DNA of 64,000 nucleotides from Lumbricus rubellus (taxonomy: Eukaryota > Annelida > Clitellata > Crassiclitellata > Lumbricidae), in NCBI GenBank assembly GCA_945859605.1, contig OX243821.1, forward strand, positions 18,851,935 through 18,915,934, given 5' to 3'. Numbering within the stretch: the first letter of the stretch is position 1; the number at the start of each line of letters is the position of its first letter. The position numbers were made by a program, and so were the translations under genes. Positions 1-11,744 of the stretch are shown piece by piece. The notes under the pieces were generated by a model that did no database searches, was not told the origin of the DNA, and saw only the letters and a list, made by a program, of their open reading frames with translations.

Positions 1-33
1 CGACCCCAGCACTACAACGTACGTAGGTAAGTA

Positions 34-487
34 CCGGTGTAAAGGTTTCAAATTATCCCCTCCTAAACATTACCCCCCGGTAACTTGAAACCGGTTTCAG
101 ATTACCCCCGAAAACTAGATTTGCATCAATCATCGCATTTATTGCACTGAAAAAATCAGAAAAATCGTCTCGCTTCTAGTTTTGGTTTGAAGATTTTCAT
201 CCGTTATCCCACTTCGTGGTTTGTTATCAATATTTTAATCGGAAAAAAATAATAGCCTCGAAGCCATTTTATCCATGTAATTTCAGCGGCGATTAGTATT
301 TGATTTACATATGAAAATACTGAAAACAAACCACGAAGTGGGATGAAAGATGAAAATCTTCAGACTGAAACAAGAAGCGGGATGATTTTTCGGATATATT
401 TAGTGCAATAAATGCGATGATTGATGCAAATTACAGTTTTCAGGGGGGTAATGTTTAGGAGGGGGTAATCTGAAACCTTTACACCGG
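34..487. mobile_element. Long foldback MITE (about 454 bp)
   Basis: The left end (CCGGTGTAAAGGTTTCA) and right end (inverted TGAAACCTTTACACCGG) match, and the inverted match continues through most of both arms: CCTCCTAAACATTACCCCC, TTGCATCAATCATCGCA, CCCACTTCGTGG. Only a short AT-rich loop separates them. No coding capacity. It lies in the intron after exon 26. A target duplication was not evident. Confidence 0.8.
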
Positions 488-563
488 CGGTTTATAGTCC
501 TGTATATATGTGTGTATATGTGCAGGTGTGTATGTCTCTTCTTACATATTTGGAAAAAAGGTG

Positions 564-790
564 ACCCGTCAAAATAGCCCCGTCAAAATAGCCCCGTCAA
601 AATAGCCCCGTCAAAATAGCCCCGTCTAAATAGCCCCGTCAAAATAGCCCCGTCAAAATAGCCCCGTCAAAATAGCCCCGTCAAAATAGCCCCGTCATAA
701 TCGAACACCGACAAAACAGCCCCGTAAAAATCTGTCCCCGACAAAAGTCACAAAACTGTTTTGAGTCTTTTGACGGGGCTATTTTGACAG
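564..790. repeat. 14-bp minisatellite with a terminal inverted copy
   Basis: About nine head-to-tail units of GTCAAAATAGCCCC run from 568, then diverge (CGACAAAACAGCCCC, CGACAAAAG) to about 745. At 766-790 the same unit appears inverted (TTTTGACGGGGCTATTTTGAC), so the transcript could form a hairpin. It may be the remains of a foldback transposon. Confidence 0.8.
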
Positions 791-799
791 TGTGCCGGA

Positions 800-1048
800 A
801 CAAACTCCAGCTCTTTGACAATCAGATGATCTGACCCATCCTATAAACTCACAAAAACTCCACCTCTTGCTATATTCCCATTCTTTTAAAACTGAAAGCA
901 CTGCTTTTTCACAGATCCTATCCTGATTCTTCCACTCCTCCCATACTCCCTCGCGGTTTCAACCCTCAACATCATCCATCCTAGGCCGTCTGTCTAATTA
1001 ATCGTCTGACTCTCCGGATCTTGACCACTGCCTATCGATCTTGTTTTG
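800..1048. other. Unassigned intronic sequence
   Basis: No exon, repeat family or ORF could be supported in this stretch of the intron downstream of exon 26. Confidence 0.5.
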
Positions 1049-1076
1049 ATTGAGCGCCTGTGAATAAGCTGGATAC

Positions 1077-1258
1077 CAGGGCTGTTTTGAAGAAATTTTC
1101 AGAACTGCACAACTCCTTCTTTTCCCTCCCATCCTCCATGGTAAATTACTTCCAATCGGAGGTCAATGACCATTTTTTGCTAGTTTTAACTGTACAGAAG
1201 TGCTTCTACAATCTACATCTGCACATTTTGTGTACAGCTGCACGTTAAAAAAGCCCAA
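1077..1258 (-). mobile_element. hAT-like MITE (CAGGGCT family), inserted in a SINE
   Basis: The ends CAGGGCT and AGCCCAA are imperfect inverted repeats, flanked by an 8-bp duplication CTGGATAC (1069-1076) and CTGGTTAC (1259-1266). Its body is shared, inverted, with the copies at 18885, 21936, 22143, 28242 and 47355. The interrupted host repeat resumes at 1259 and ends with a CGATTACGATTA motif. Confidence 0.75.
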
Positions 1259-1352
1259 CTGGTTACCGCCACTTGGCTCTTGTGGGCGCTGTATAAATCT
1301 CGAGTGTACGATTACGATTATAACCTTCTCATGAATGTCAGAAAAGTCATAC

Positions 1353-1507
1353 CTGCAGTGGACGACTGTGGGGCCGACATCGACGGCGGAGACGGCCTTG
1401 ACCCTGCGGATGAAGGTCAGCAGAGGAGTGGGATGGTCAGGAACGCCGTGGTCTGGCCAAGCGGTGAACTGGAACTGGCGAACCTCACGCTTCTCGAAGG
1501 AATTGTT
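1353..1507 (-). CDS. Lar: Lar exon 26: phosphatase D1, WPD loop to catalytic Cys
   Basis: It encodes [20 protein letters not shown], then [14 protein letters not shown] and VGPTVVHC. The WPD aspartate (general acid) is present, so this is an active-type D1, not a D2. The last full codon is the nucleophilic cysteine (1357-1355), and the donor AG|GTATGA splits the next serine codon. The remaining SAGVGRTG loop must lie left of the window; I found no match in 1-1350. Confidence 0.97.
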
Positions 1508-4500
1508 CTATCGAAAGAAGACAAAAACAATTGTTAATTCAGCATGAAAAAACAGAAGCATGTAAGATCCGACAGCAATTCGTAAAAAATATGGAAAATG
1601 AAAAAATCAAACAGAGGGAAATAAACCTTACTAAACTTTACAACGCTACTACACCGCCGCGTAGGGACCTTGAGCAAGTCTTTCACTTGCAATTGTTCAC
1701 GCACTTCGGTGTTAAACTCCGAAGTAGTGTTCGTGCTGTAATCGGGATCACTTCTGAGGAAGTAGTTTGAAGAGGTGCTATATAGCAAATGCGAGAAAAT
1801 TTAAATTGAAATTTTAAATCTATAGCAGCCATGGGCGTATCTGAGGGAGGGGTCTATGCCGACGCGCTGAGCAATTGTGAGTGAAGGACTTGCCCAAGGT
1901 CCTTACGCGGGGAGGTGGATTCAAATCTTGAACCTTTCGGCTTCAAGGCAACGACGCCACCACTATACCACCGCGTCCCACCGTGGTAATAATGAAAGAT
2001 CTGACCGTACTCAGCCAATATGAAACACACATACTAACACACATAAATGCCACAATACACACCAACATACATACCTTGGTGATGATGAAAGTCCGGACAG
2101 TATATGAGGCCAATTCAATGACATCAACGGTTGTTACTTGCATCAAACCATAAACGTCTGTACCTCGATTTGGCCAGTACTGGTCGCATTTAACCTATTC
2201 AACACAGAACCAGTTACAAGTGAATTCACAGCATGTAAAATAGACAATAGTAGTACTGGTCACATTTAACCTATTCAAAACAGAACCAGTCACGAATGAA
2301 TTCACAGTGAATAAAGCAGTCATAAAGGTTCAGGTTACACCATTCAATTCGACGTGAAACTCTGATTCAGTGTCCGCACTGTAGTCGGGAGCGCTTTTGA
2401 GTAGAATTCTTGAAGCCCTGGGTGCTATGTCAAACAGACAACAACAAGTCAAGAAAGAATTGGTAAAGAAAAGACAAGGTAAAATAAACAACGTAGAAGA
2501 GAACATATCAAGAAAGATGGAGTCATAAAGAGAATGCCAGTCAATAGAGAATAAGTTGAAAAGCAACTGACTCTGTTGCGTTCTTCCAGTTTCGTCATCA
2601 TGACGATCGTCTGACATCGTTGTTCCCAAATCATTCGCCAGAAGTCGCCAAACGTCTCCGGCAACGGACCCTGGAAGAGCAACACGCACAAAAAGGTCTC
2701 AACGACACAAGTCCAATTATTATAAAGCCCAATTATTATCAAGCCCAATTATTATGAAGCCCAATCACAAAATCCACAGCGTCATGAGCTCCCAGTTAAA
2801 AATACCAGTTCTAGCCTAGTTAAAAGCTCAGCCCAGTGACAATAACTTCGCCACTGTAGGCCTAGTTCCCCCCCCACTTTAAACCCTGGCGCTATATAAA
2901 TCTATAGATTAAAAAATACAATACAATACTATACAATACTATACAATACTATACAATACAATACTATACTATAAAATACTATACAATACTATACTATACA
3001 ATACTATACAATACTATACTATACAATACAATACAATACAATACAATACAACACAATACAATACTATACCATACCATACAATACAATACAATTACCTGAG
3101 TGGCGATGTATGAATTCTCTCTCTGCCCATCGATGAAGTTAGCATTGATGTAATCGCTGCCTGGGACGCCATCTAGCGCCTGGAGACAGACACGTGAATG
3201 GTCATATGCGATGACATTGGCGTAGCGGTTCTTCGACTTGTTGACTTCGAGGTTCGACGCCTCCCATGTGAACTGCTGACCTGGTTCTATTGATTCGTAC
3301 TCTTGAGAGAACTTCTGTCTATCGTTCTCCTTTAGATCGTCGACGTGTCGGGCAAGATCCTGCACTTGAATGGCAGGGTGGTTGGCCAGGCCTAATGTGT
3401 ATAAACAATGAATTCGTTGTAGAAGTATAAGTCATTAATTAATTTTGAGAGTTTATATGTGAGGACAAAGAGGAGGAGTAGGAAGAGTAGGAGGAAGATA
3501 AGGATAGGAAGAGGAGGAGGAGGAGAAGGAGGAAAAGGAGAGAAAAAAATATGATGAAGATGAGGAGGAGGAGCAGGAAGAGAAGGAGGAGTAGGAGGAA
3601 GATAAGGAGAGGAAGAGGAAGAGGAGGAAGAAGGGTAGGAAGAGAAGGAAGAGGAGGAGGAGCAAGAAGAGGAAAGAAGGAGAGAAAGGGAGGAGCAAGA
3701 GGAAGGGGAGGAGGAAGAGGCATAAAGAAGGACCAAGAAGTTTACTGCAGAGGTTGCTCAATAACTTATTCCAGAAAGATGGACGTGTAATGTAATGTAA
3801 TGTGCTCCTGATGACACCAGAGGCGTAGGCCTACCATACAAGTTGTCAAGTACATATAGAAACACGGTTCTTATGGTGTAAACTGACCGTGGTTCATCGT
3901 CTTCATCTGTGACAGTTCCATAGGGTCGTAGGCTGATGAGCCTTTGACAGGCCACAGGAGAGGCGACTCGATCACTGGAAGGCGCTTCGTTCTCCTTGCT
4001 CTTCTTGAACGACTGAATATAAAAAAGAGATTCCAGTAAAAATCACATGTTTCAGTAAGCAAGAGGAACAGGTGAACATAGATTGATACCATGAAGACTC
4101 GAGCCTTTTCTGGGGTTGGCCAAGTGGTCTGGAATGACCTTTCGTCTGAGCTACGCCTACAACCTGGGACTCTACTACGATTCTTTCTGACTAAACTTAT
4201 AACTGTTCTTTTTGGGCACGCTGTAGTCGGGAGCGCCTCTGAATAGCTTTTTTCTTGAAGGGGGAGCTATAAAAAATTTCGAATGAATTAATGAATGAAT
4301 CAATCAATTCGATTTGAGTGCCTCTGACTGAATGGACAAATATATTTTTAACTATAACAACAACAGCAACCACAACAATAACATGAATAAAAAAACAATA
4401 ACAACAACAACAATACAAATTAAAGAATCCTTCAAATAATACATTGCGTTCTTAGATCACAAACGAAGGTAACAATAAGAACATTAAAATCAAATGACAA

Positions 4501-7500
4501 CAAAACAGCAACAAAGCAATTATGCCAACAGCTGATCCTTACCGAACAAAGACAACGGCAAGGACAACAAGCAGGAGAACGACAACGGCCGCACAGATCG
4601 GTGCAACGACCCAGAGCAACTCCAGATCTGACTCAGATTTCTCTGGCGATGCAACGCCAAGCAAAAGATCGGTTGTCGGCTCATCTGAGTATGGACTGGA
4701 AACAAATTTCTGCAATAGAAACCAATGCAGCGCTCGTGAATAAGCTGGTGCCCTGCGCTTGGGTTTTGGGTGGTGCTTTAGAAGCTTGGAGATGAATGAA
4801 TGGATGGATGAATGAATGAATAAATAAATAAATGGATGAATGTATAAATGAATAAATGAATTAATGAATGATCAAATGAATGAATGAATCAATGAATGAA
4901 TGGATAAATGAGTGGATAAACGAATGAATAAAAAATGAACGAATGGATAAGCAAATAAATAAGCAAATAGATAGATAAATAAATAAATGAATGAATGAAC
5001 AAATATATGGATGCATGAATGAATGCATGGATAAATGAGTCAATGAATAAATAATTCAATAAATAAATAAACGTATGAACGAATGAATGCATGAATAGGA
5101 AATGAATGAATGAATAAAATAACTAAATAAATGGATGAATGACTGTATGCAGGAATGTACAAATGAAAGAATGAATAACCATATAAATAAATATATGAAT
5201 TAATTAATGGATGAATGAATGCATGAATGGAAAAGTGAATGATTACCTAAATAAATGAATGAATAAAAACAAAAAATGAATGAATGAATAAATAAATTAA
5301 ACAAAAATGAATGAATGAATAAATAACAAAAAATGAATGAATGAATAAATAACAAAAAATGAATGAATGAATAAATAACAAAAAATGAATGAATGAATAA
5401 ATAACAAAAAATGAATGAATGAATAAATAACAAAAAATGAATGAACGAATAAATAACAAAAAAATGAATGAATGAATGAATAACCATTGCATATGAATAT
5501 CCATTAATATCACTCTACCTGATCATTGTACACCCTTCGTACAAAGACCCTGTATGGTCGATCTGTGGACAGAGGTCGATTGCGATATTCACCAGTGCCA
5601 GGAAGAGTGTCATCCCCGATGTCCACTGCTTCCGGAAGATCGTTACTGGGGTACTTGGCTGCGATCCAGACGGAAGTCTGAGAACCTCCATTATCCATTG
5701 TGTCCAGCTGGAAAGATATCAACATGGAAATAATTATGTCATAAAAAATGATGCATGACTGTTGTGAACCTCAAATAATTCTTACAATTAAGATGCCCAA
5801 AATATGTACAAAGAAAAATGAGAATAATGATTTGTAGCACTACAACTTTTCGTAGGATATCCCTTACTGAGAATGCGTGAATGGAAGAAATGAATGAATG
5901 AATGAATGAATGCACACATACATGGATAAATGAGTGAATGAATGAATGAATGAATGCATGCATACATGGATAAATGAGTGAATGAATGAATGAAAAATAA
6001 ATTAATAAATTAATGAAAAATAAAGTAAATAAAAGAATGAACAAATAAATGAATGAATGGATAGATGAGCGGGTGAATGAATGAAAAAAAGAATCAATGA
6101 ATGACCGAGCAGAAATCTCGAAAAACATTTTCTGTCCTAGCCAGGATTCGAACCAAATCAAACTAAATAAGCAAATAAATAAATTCATGAATGAATAAAC
6201 AACCAAATAAATACAATTAAAAAATGAATAAATAAATAGAGAAATAAATAAACAAAAAATGAATGAATAAAAAAAATAACGAAGGAAGGAATGAATAAAT
6301 AAATAAATAAATAACTAAATAAATGAATACATAAATAATTTTTTTAATTAAATGAAAGAATGAATGAACGGCAAGGCAGACCTCCTGCAAGCTGAACGAA
6401 TCTGGATTTCTTTTCTGTGCCAGATCATCAGATACAACGACCACAAGGAAGTAGCTGATGTTGGATGAGGATGTGGATGAGGCGGAAGAAACAACCGGAG
6501 CCGGAGATTCAGCACCGACAAGACGGAAGCGAACTGGTTGACGACTTTCGAGGACAGGTGCATCAAGAGAAGCTGGAAAATTCATTGGAAAATTCATCAC
6601 CATCATTAGCATCGTTAGAGTTAATAGTATAGTTAGAATAATTAGAATCATTAGCATCATTAGAATCATTAGCATAGTTAGAATAATTAGAATCATTAGC
6701 ATCATTAGAATGATTAGCGTTAGAATTATTAGAATCATTAGCATCATTAGAATCATTAGATTCATTAGAATCATTAAATTCATTAGTGTCATTAGAATCA
6801 TTAGCATCATTACAATCATTAGAATCATTACAATTATTACAATCATTAGCATCATTAGCATCACCAGCATCCTTAGAATCAATAGCGTCATTAGCATCAT
6901 TAAACTTTACTGGAATCATTATTGAGCATCATTAGAAGCAGCAGCAGCATCAATAGCATCATCATCGTTATCATAAGCATCAACAGCATGAGCATCAGCA
7001 GCAGCATCAACATCATCATGATCATCATGATCATCACCATCACCATCATCATCATCATCCAGGATAAGTATTAGTTTACCATAAGTCTTGGCCGCTGTTG
7101 ATTTCGATGGTCCATAAACTCCATCCACGAACTGTGCTACAATCGAGAAGCCGTATGCCGTGGCAGGTTTCAGGTTGTCAATGGTAACCGTCTCCCTGTC
7201 ACGTGGAACTTCCAGCTCTCGCTTTGTACTCGCCATAGCAACGGCGGAACCGTTGTCAAGGTGATGGCGGACGTCGTAGTGAACCTATAGCAACAGAGAC
7301 GTCACAATCTTATCGTTGCCATGACAGCCGCAATAATTTCGGTCGTGCCGCTGAACCAATGTATGGATGTGCGACCAGGCTATGGCCACTGGGCAAAGAT
7401 ATTGGGGGCAAAGATATTGGCACAGGGTCATGTCATGGACATCAGAGCACAACATGGACACGAGGCGATGTTATGGACATAGGGGGTCAGTATATGAACA

Positions 7501-10500
7501 TGAGGACAGTACATGGGTGTAGGCCCATGAAAAAGAGGTCCCAAAATGGAGCTATTACTTGATTTTATACTACTACTACTACTGCCACCACCAACACCAC
7601 CGCCACCTCCCCTGCCACCCCTACCACCACCACTACTACTATTGATAATAGTAAAATTAATGTTATAATTTTTTCGTCTCCGGATAGTTTTTGAATTCCT
7701 GACGGATCTGAGGTACCTCAGGTAAAAAAGTAACAACAACAATAATACCTATGAGAAAATTCAACTTAGGCCTTCCTTCCATCCTTCCTTACCTCCCTCC
7801 CTCCTTTCTTCTTTCCTTCCTTCCGCCCTCCCTCCTCCCATCCATAGGCGCAACCACCCTATGGGACCCACGGGACGCGTCCCCCCCAACTTTTGAATGG
7901 TCCTCCTACCTTTATTGTTATGGTCCCCCCCAACTTTTAGGACGTGATTGCACCTATGCTCCCACCCTTTCTTCTTTCCTTCCTCCCGCCATCCCTCCTC
8001 CCTTCTTTCCTTCCTTCTTTAGTATCTTTACTTACCTTGTACGATCCCAATCCAGGTTTTCTCGGAGGCTGCCAGGTCAGTCGGACAGATGTGGAATGAA
8101 TATCACTTGCACGGAAATCACGAACGGAATCAGAACGAACTAAATTGAAAAGAAGGCAAATCTAATATCTATATTAATAAAGAGAGGATTCTGTCTGTCT
8201 GTCTGTCTGTCTGTGTGTCTGTCTGTCTGTCTGTCTGTGTGTGTGTTTGACCGGAATGCATTTCAACAGCTTTTGACCTTTTCACTCCAAACCTTCACTA
8301 CTCTGTCCGTCTCGGCGTCGGACACCCAGTGGAGGGGTTGGCGATTCTCTACCACCATGGGGGCCAGGGTGGGGGGCGAAACCCTCCAATTTTTTTTCAC
8401 TAAAACGCAGCTATTGATCTCAAACTTTGCACCTAGACAGAGGGCCATCGGAACCACCCAGTGGAGTTGTTGGCGAATCTCCCCCACCATGGGGGCCACG
8501 GTGGGGGCAAAAACCCTACTTTTATTAAACACCTTTTTAAACGCTTGCATGGCCATTATATAATGCGCTTTGCTGTAAAGTCCTACTATTATATAATTTA
8601 CGCGTAGGCCTACTGGTGGAGGTCGGAGTTAGTGGTGGCATGTTGTGGGGTTGGGGTGGGGAGGGGTGGTGAGGGGGGGTGGAAAATTTTTCGGGGGGGT
8701 GGGAGGGATTTTTTTCCCGAAAACCCAAATTTCACAGGTGGCGTAGCGCTGGAGAGGTCGGAGTGTGGTGGGGTGTTGTCGGATGGGTCAGTTTGGGGTG
8801 GGTGTGGGGGTGCGGTGGGAGGAAAATTTTTCCCGAAAACCTAAATTTCACCGATGGCGTACCATTGGAGGTCGGAATGTTGTGGGGCTTTTGGGCGTGG
8901 ATGGGGTGGGGGTTGGTGGGTTGGTGGAGGGTGTGGGTGGGCTGGGAACTGGCTTGGGCTCGGGGTTCGGGTGGTGGGGTGGAGAGTAGGGGTGATGGTA
9001 GGGTGGAGGGGGTGGGATGGGGCGGGTGAACTGGGCGGGGTGGGTGGGGGTTTGGGGGTGGAATAGGGGGTAGAGGTGGGTGTGGTGAGGGTGGGTGGTG
9101 GAGGTGGGGTGGAGGTGTGAAGCGGGGTGGAGGGGCCGGGTGTACGGGGTGGGGATGGAGGTGGGGTGGAGGTGGGGGTGTGGTGAGGATGGGGTGGAGG
9201 TGGCGTGGAGGGGTGAAGCCGGGGCGGAGGGAGGGGGTGGGTGTACGGAGTGGAGTGGGGGTTTGAGGTGGAGGTGGGGTGTGGTTGGGTAGTTGCCGGA
9301 GCGGGTCGAATCCTAAATTTCCCGGGCAACGCCGGGTACCCCAGCTAGTTCACAATAATATTGTTCATCGCCGTTAGATAGTGGCATGTAATAAAATAAA
9401 AATAGTAATAAAAATAATAGTAATAATAATAGCTGATGATCAATGATGATGATAATGATAAACAATTAAAACATGATGGTGCAATGATAATGAATTGATG
9501 ATGAAAGTTTGTGTTGGTTGCCGAATAAAAAATGTTATGTTATGTTATGATGATAGTCACAATTATGATGAGGATAACGATGGTGATAATGAGGTTTTGA
9601 TAATAACAATGATAATAATAATGATGACGACGACAACTAAAATCATAATGATGATAACGGCGGCGACGATGATGATGATAATCCCCACACTCTATGCCAG
9701 ACAAGGCCATATTATAATTATACTTTTCATCCATAATTACAAGCAATGTTCACATAGCAAAATAACAACAATAATTCCATGACAATAATAATTCCACGAA
9801 CCTTCAAAGCTGCTTTTAACTTCCACCATGTCACTGAATGGACCAAACGTACTGTTCTCCAATTGGACACGAACTCTGACATAGTAGGTCAAGTCAGGGT
9901 CAAGGTCAGGGACAACAGCAGATAAAACATCGACTGGGTCCGTGTGGGGCCATTCGCTGGCTTCCACGTTCGGATTGGCGGTGAAGTAGACGACGTATCT
10001 GATGAGGAGACTTAGAGGGACTTCCGGTCGTTGCCAGGCAACCACGATTTCGTCCGGAGATGAACGCGAAGCGCGGACGTCCTCTGCTACGACCATATCT
10101 GAGTAAGTAGATTAGATAAGGGGCCGTCCATAAAGTACGTAACGCTATTTTTGACCATTTTAACCCCCCCCCCCTATCACAAAGTGTCACAAATCTCGGA
10201 CCCCCCTAAAGTATGTCACACTTTCGAACAATTAAAAAAAAATTAACACCGCAAGGCTATACATAAAACAAGGCTTCGCAACAGCATTAATAGCGCTCCT
10301 AGCGAGAGGAATCGTGAACAACACATTCAGGAGATAAGCATTTCATGCTATTTTGACATAAAACTAATTCAAATGTTTCACAAAATGTTTGAAAATTATT
10401 TTTAAAGCTATTAAATTCTACTAAAAAATAAAAATTATATTAGAAATAAAATTTAAAAAAAATATGTGTGACGTCACACATGGCCTGACCCCTCCCCTTG

Positions 10501-11701
10501 TCACAAACTGTCACTTTCTTACAACCCCCACCGCCTGGAGCGTGACGTACTTTATGGACGGCCCTTAAAGACGTGTCAGATAGTTTGTATGTGCACTTGT
10601 TATAGCATCCCTTCAAGCTCTCTCTACTCAAAGGCGCTCCCGAATGCAGAGCGGACACTGCATCGGAGTTTCACGCCGAAGTGCTGAGCAATTGCGAGTG
10701 AAGGACTTGCCCAAAGTCCTTACGCGGCGAGGTGGATTCGAACCTCGAACCTTCCAGGTCTTGGCAACGTCGCAACCACTACCCCACCGCAAGTCAGAGA
10801 TAGTGGCATGTAATGACTACAGGTAAGTCATCATACATGGGCTCGTCCAATCTTTAACCACATTTTCTGCCCTGGTGGGTATTCGAACCCTCCACTTTCT
10901 CATTCATTCATTCGGACATTTATATAGCGCTCCTTCAAGTAAAAAAAAAACTACTCAGAGGCGCTCTCGACTTCAGCGCGCCTAAAAAGAACAGTTTTAA
11001 GTTTAGTAAGGAACGATCCTGGTAGAGTCCCATGGTGTAGGCATAGCTCAAAAGGAAGGCCATTCCAGACCACCGGACCAACCACAGAAAAGGCTCGATT
11101 CTTCATGGTAGCAGTACGAGCAAAAGGAACCAAGAGGACGCCCTTATCAATTGACAGTTCAGCACATTAACCCCCACACCATCAAGCACACCCTTATCTA
11201 CCCAGCTGCAAAACATCATCACGGTGAACAAACATATAAATTACTCAGGCAATCATTTATTAAAGAGTATCTATATGACCATTAAGTCTGCATATAGCAT
11301 TCTGACTGCAACAGCTGTCTTCTTTTTATCATCTGCATTCACCAAAATCTAGTCAATGGGTCCTATACCCTGTAGATAGAAGACCTCCCTGGTCTCAAGG
11401 ATGGAAGCAACCTGTGAAGGATATTAATCGGGTGTCGTAGGGCCGTCAAAAAACAGTTTAGTATTGACATAGAATGCATATTATTTTTGATGATGTTGAT
11501 GATAATGATGAGTTCTCTGCAAGCCACATGGTGGTCCATGGCTTTAAGCCACCCAGGAATGACAGTATATATGCATATACATATGTGACACATTTATGTG
11601 TATATTGTCCAATTTAACCATGGTTGAACTGGGAGTGCATCTGAATAGATTATATTGAAGTGTGCCATATATAAACTCAGTAATAATATATATATAGCGC
11701 C

Positions 11702-11744
<43 letters not shown>

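Noticed and set aside
564..745. CRISPR-like array of short direct repeats
   Set aside because: Units are contiguous 14-mers without spacers, in a eukaryotic intron.
1534..1788. Opposed ORFs of about 80 codons next to exon 26
   Set aside because: They span a SINE fragment and the intron; the minus-strand acceptor at 1508 defines the true exon edge.
3392..3790. Ser/Leu/Pro- or Arg/Lys/Gly-rich ORFs on both strands
   Set aside because: Translations of a polypurine tract in an intron whose flanking exons are well defined.
6563..7236. ORFs joining Lar exons 18 and 19 to Asn/Asp- or Ile/Met-rich tails
   Set aside because: They run into 9-bp and 3-bp repeats in the intron. The exon ends are set by GTAAAC and TTTTCCAG with matching phases.
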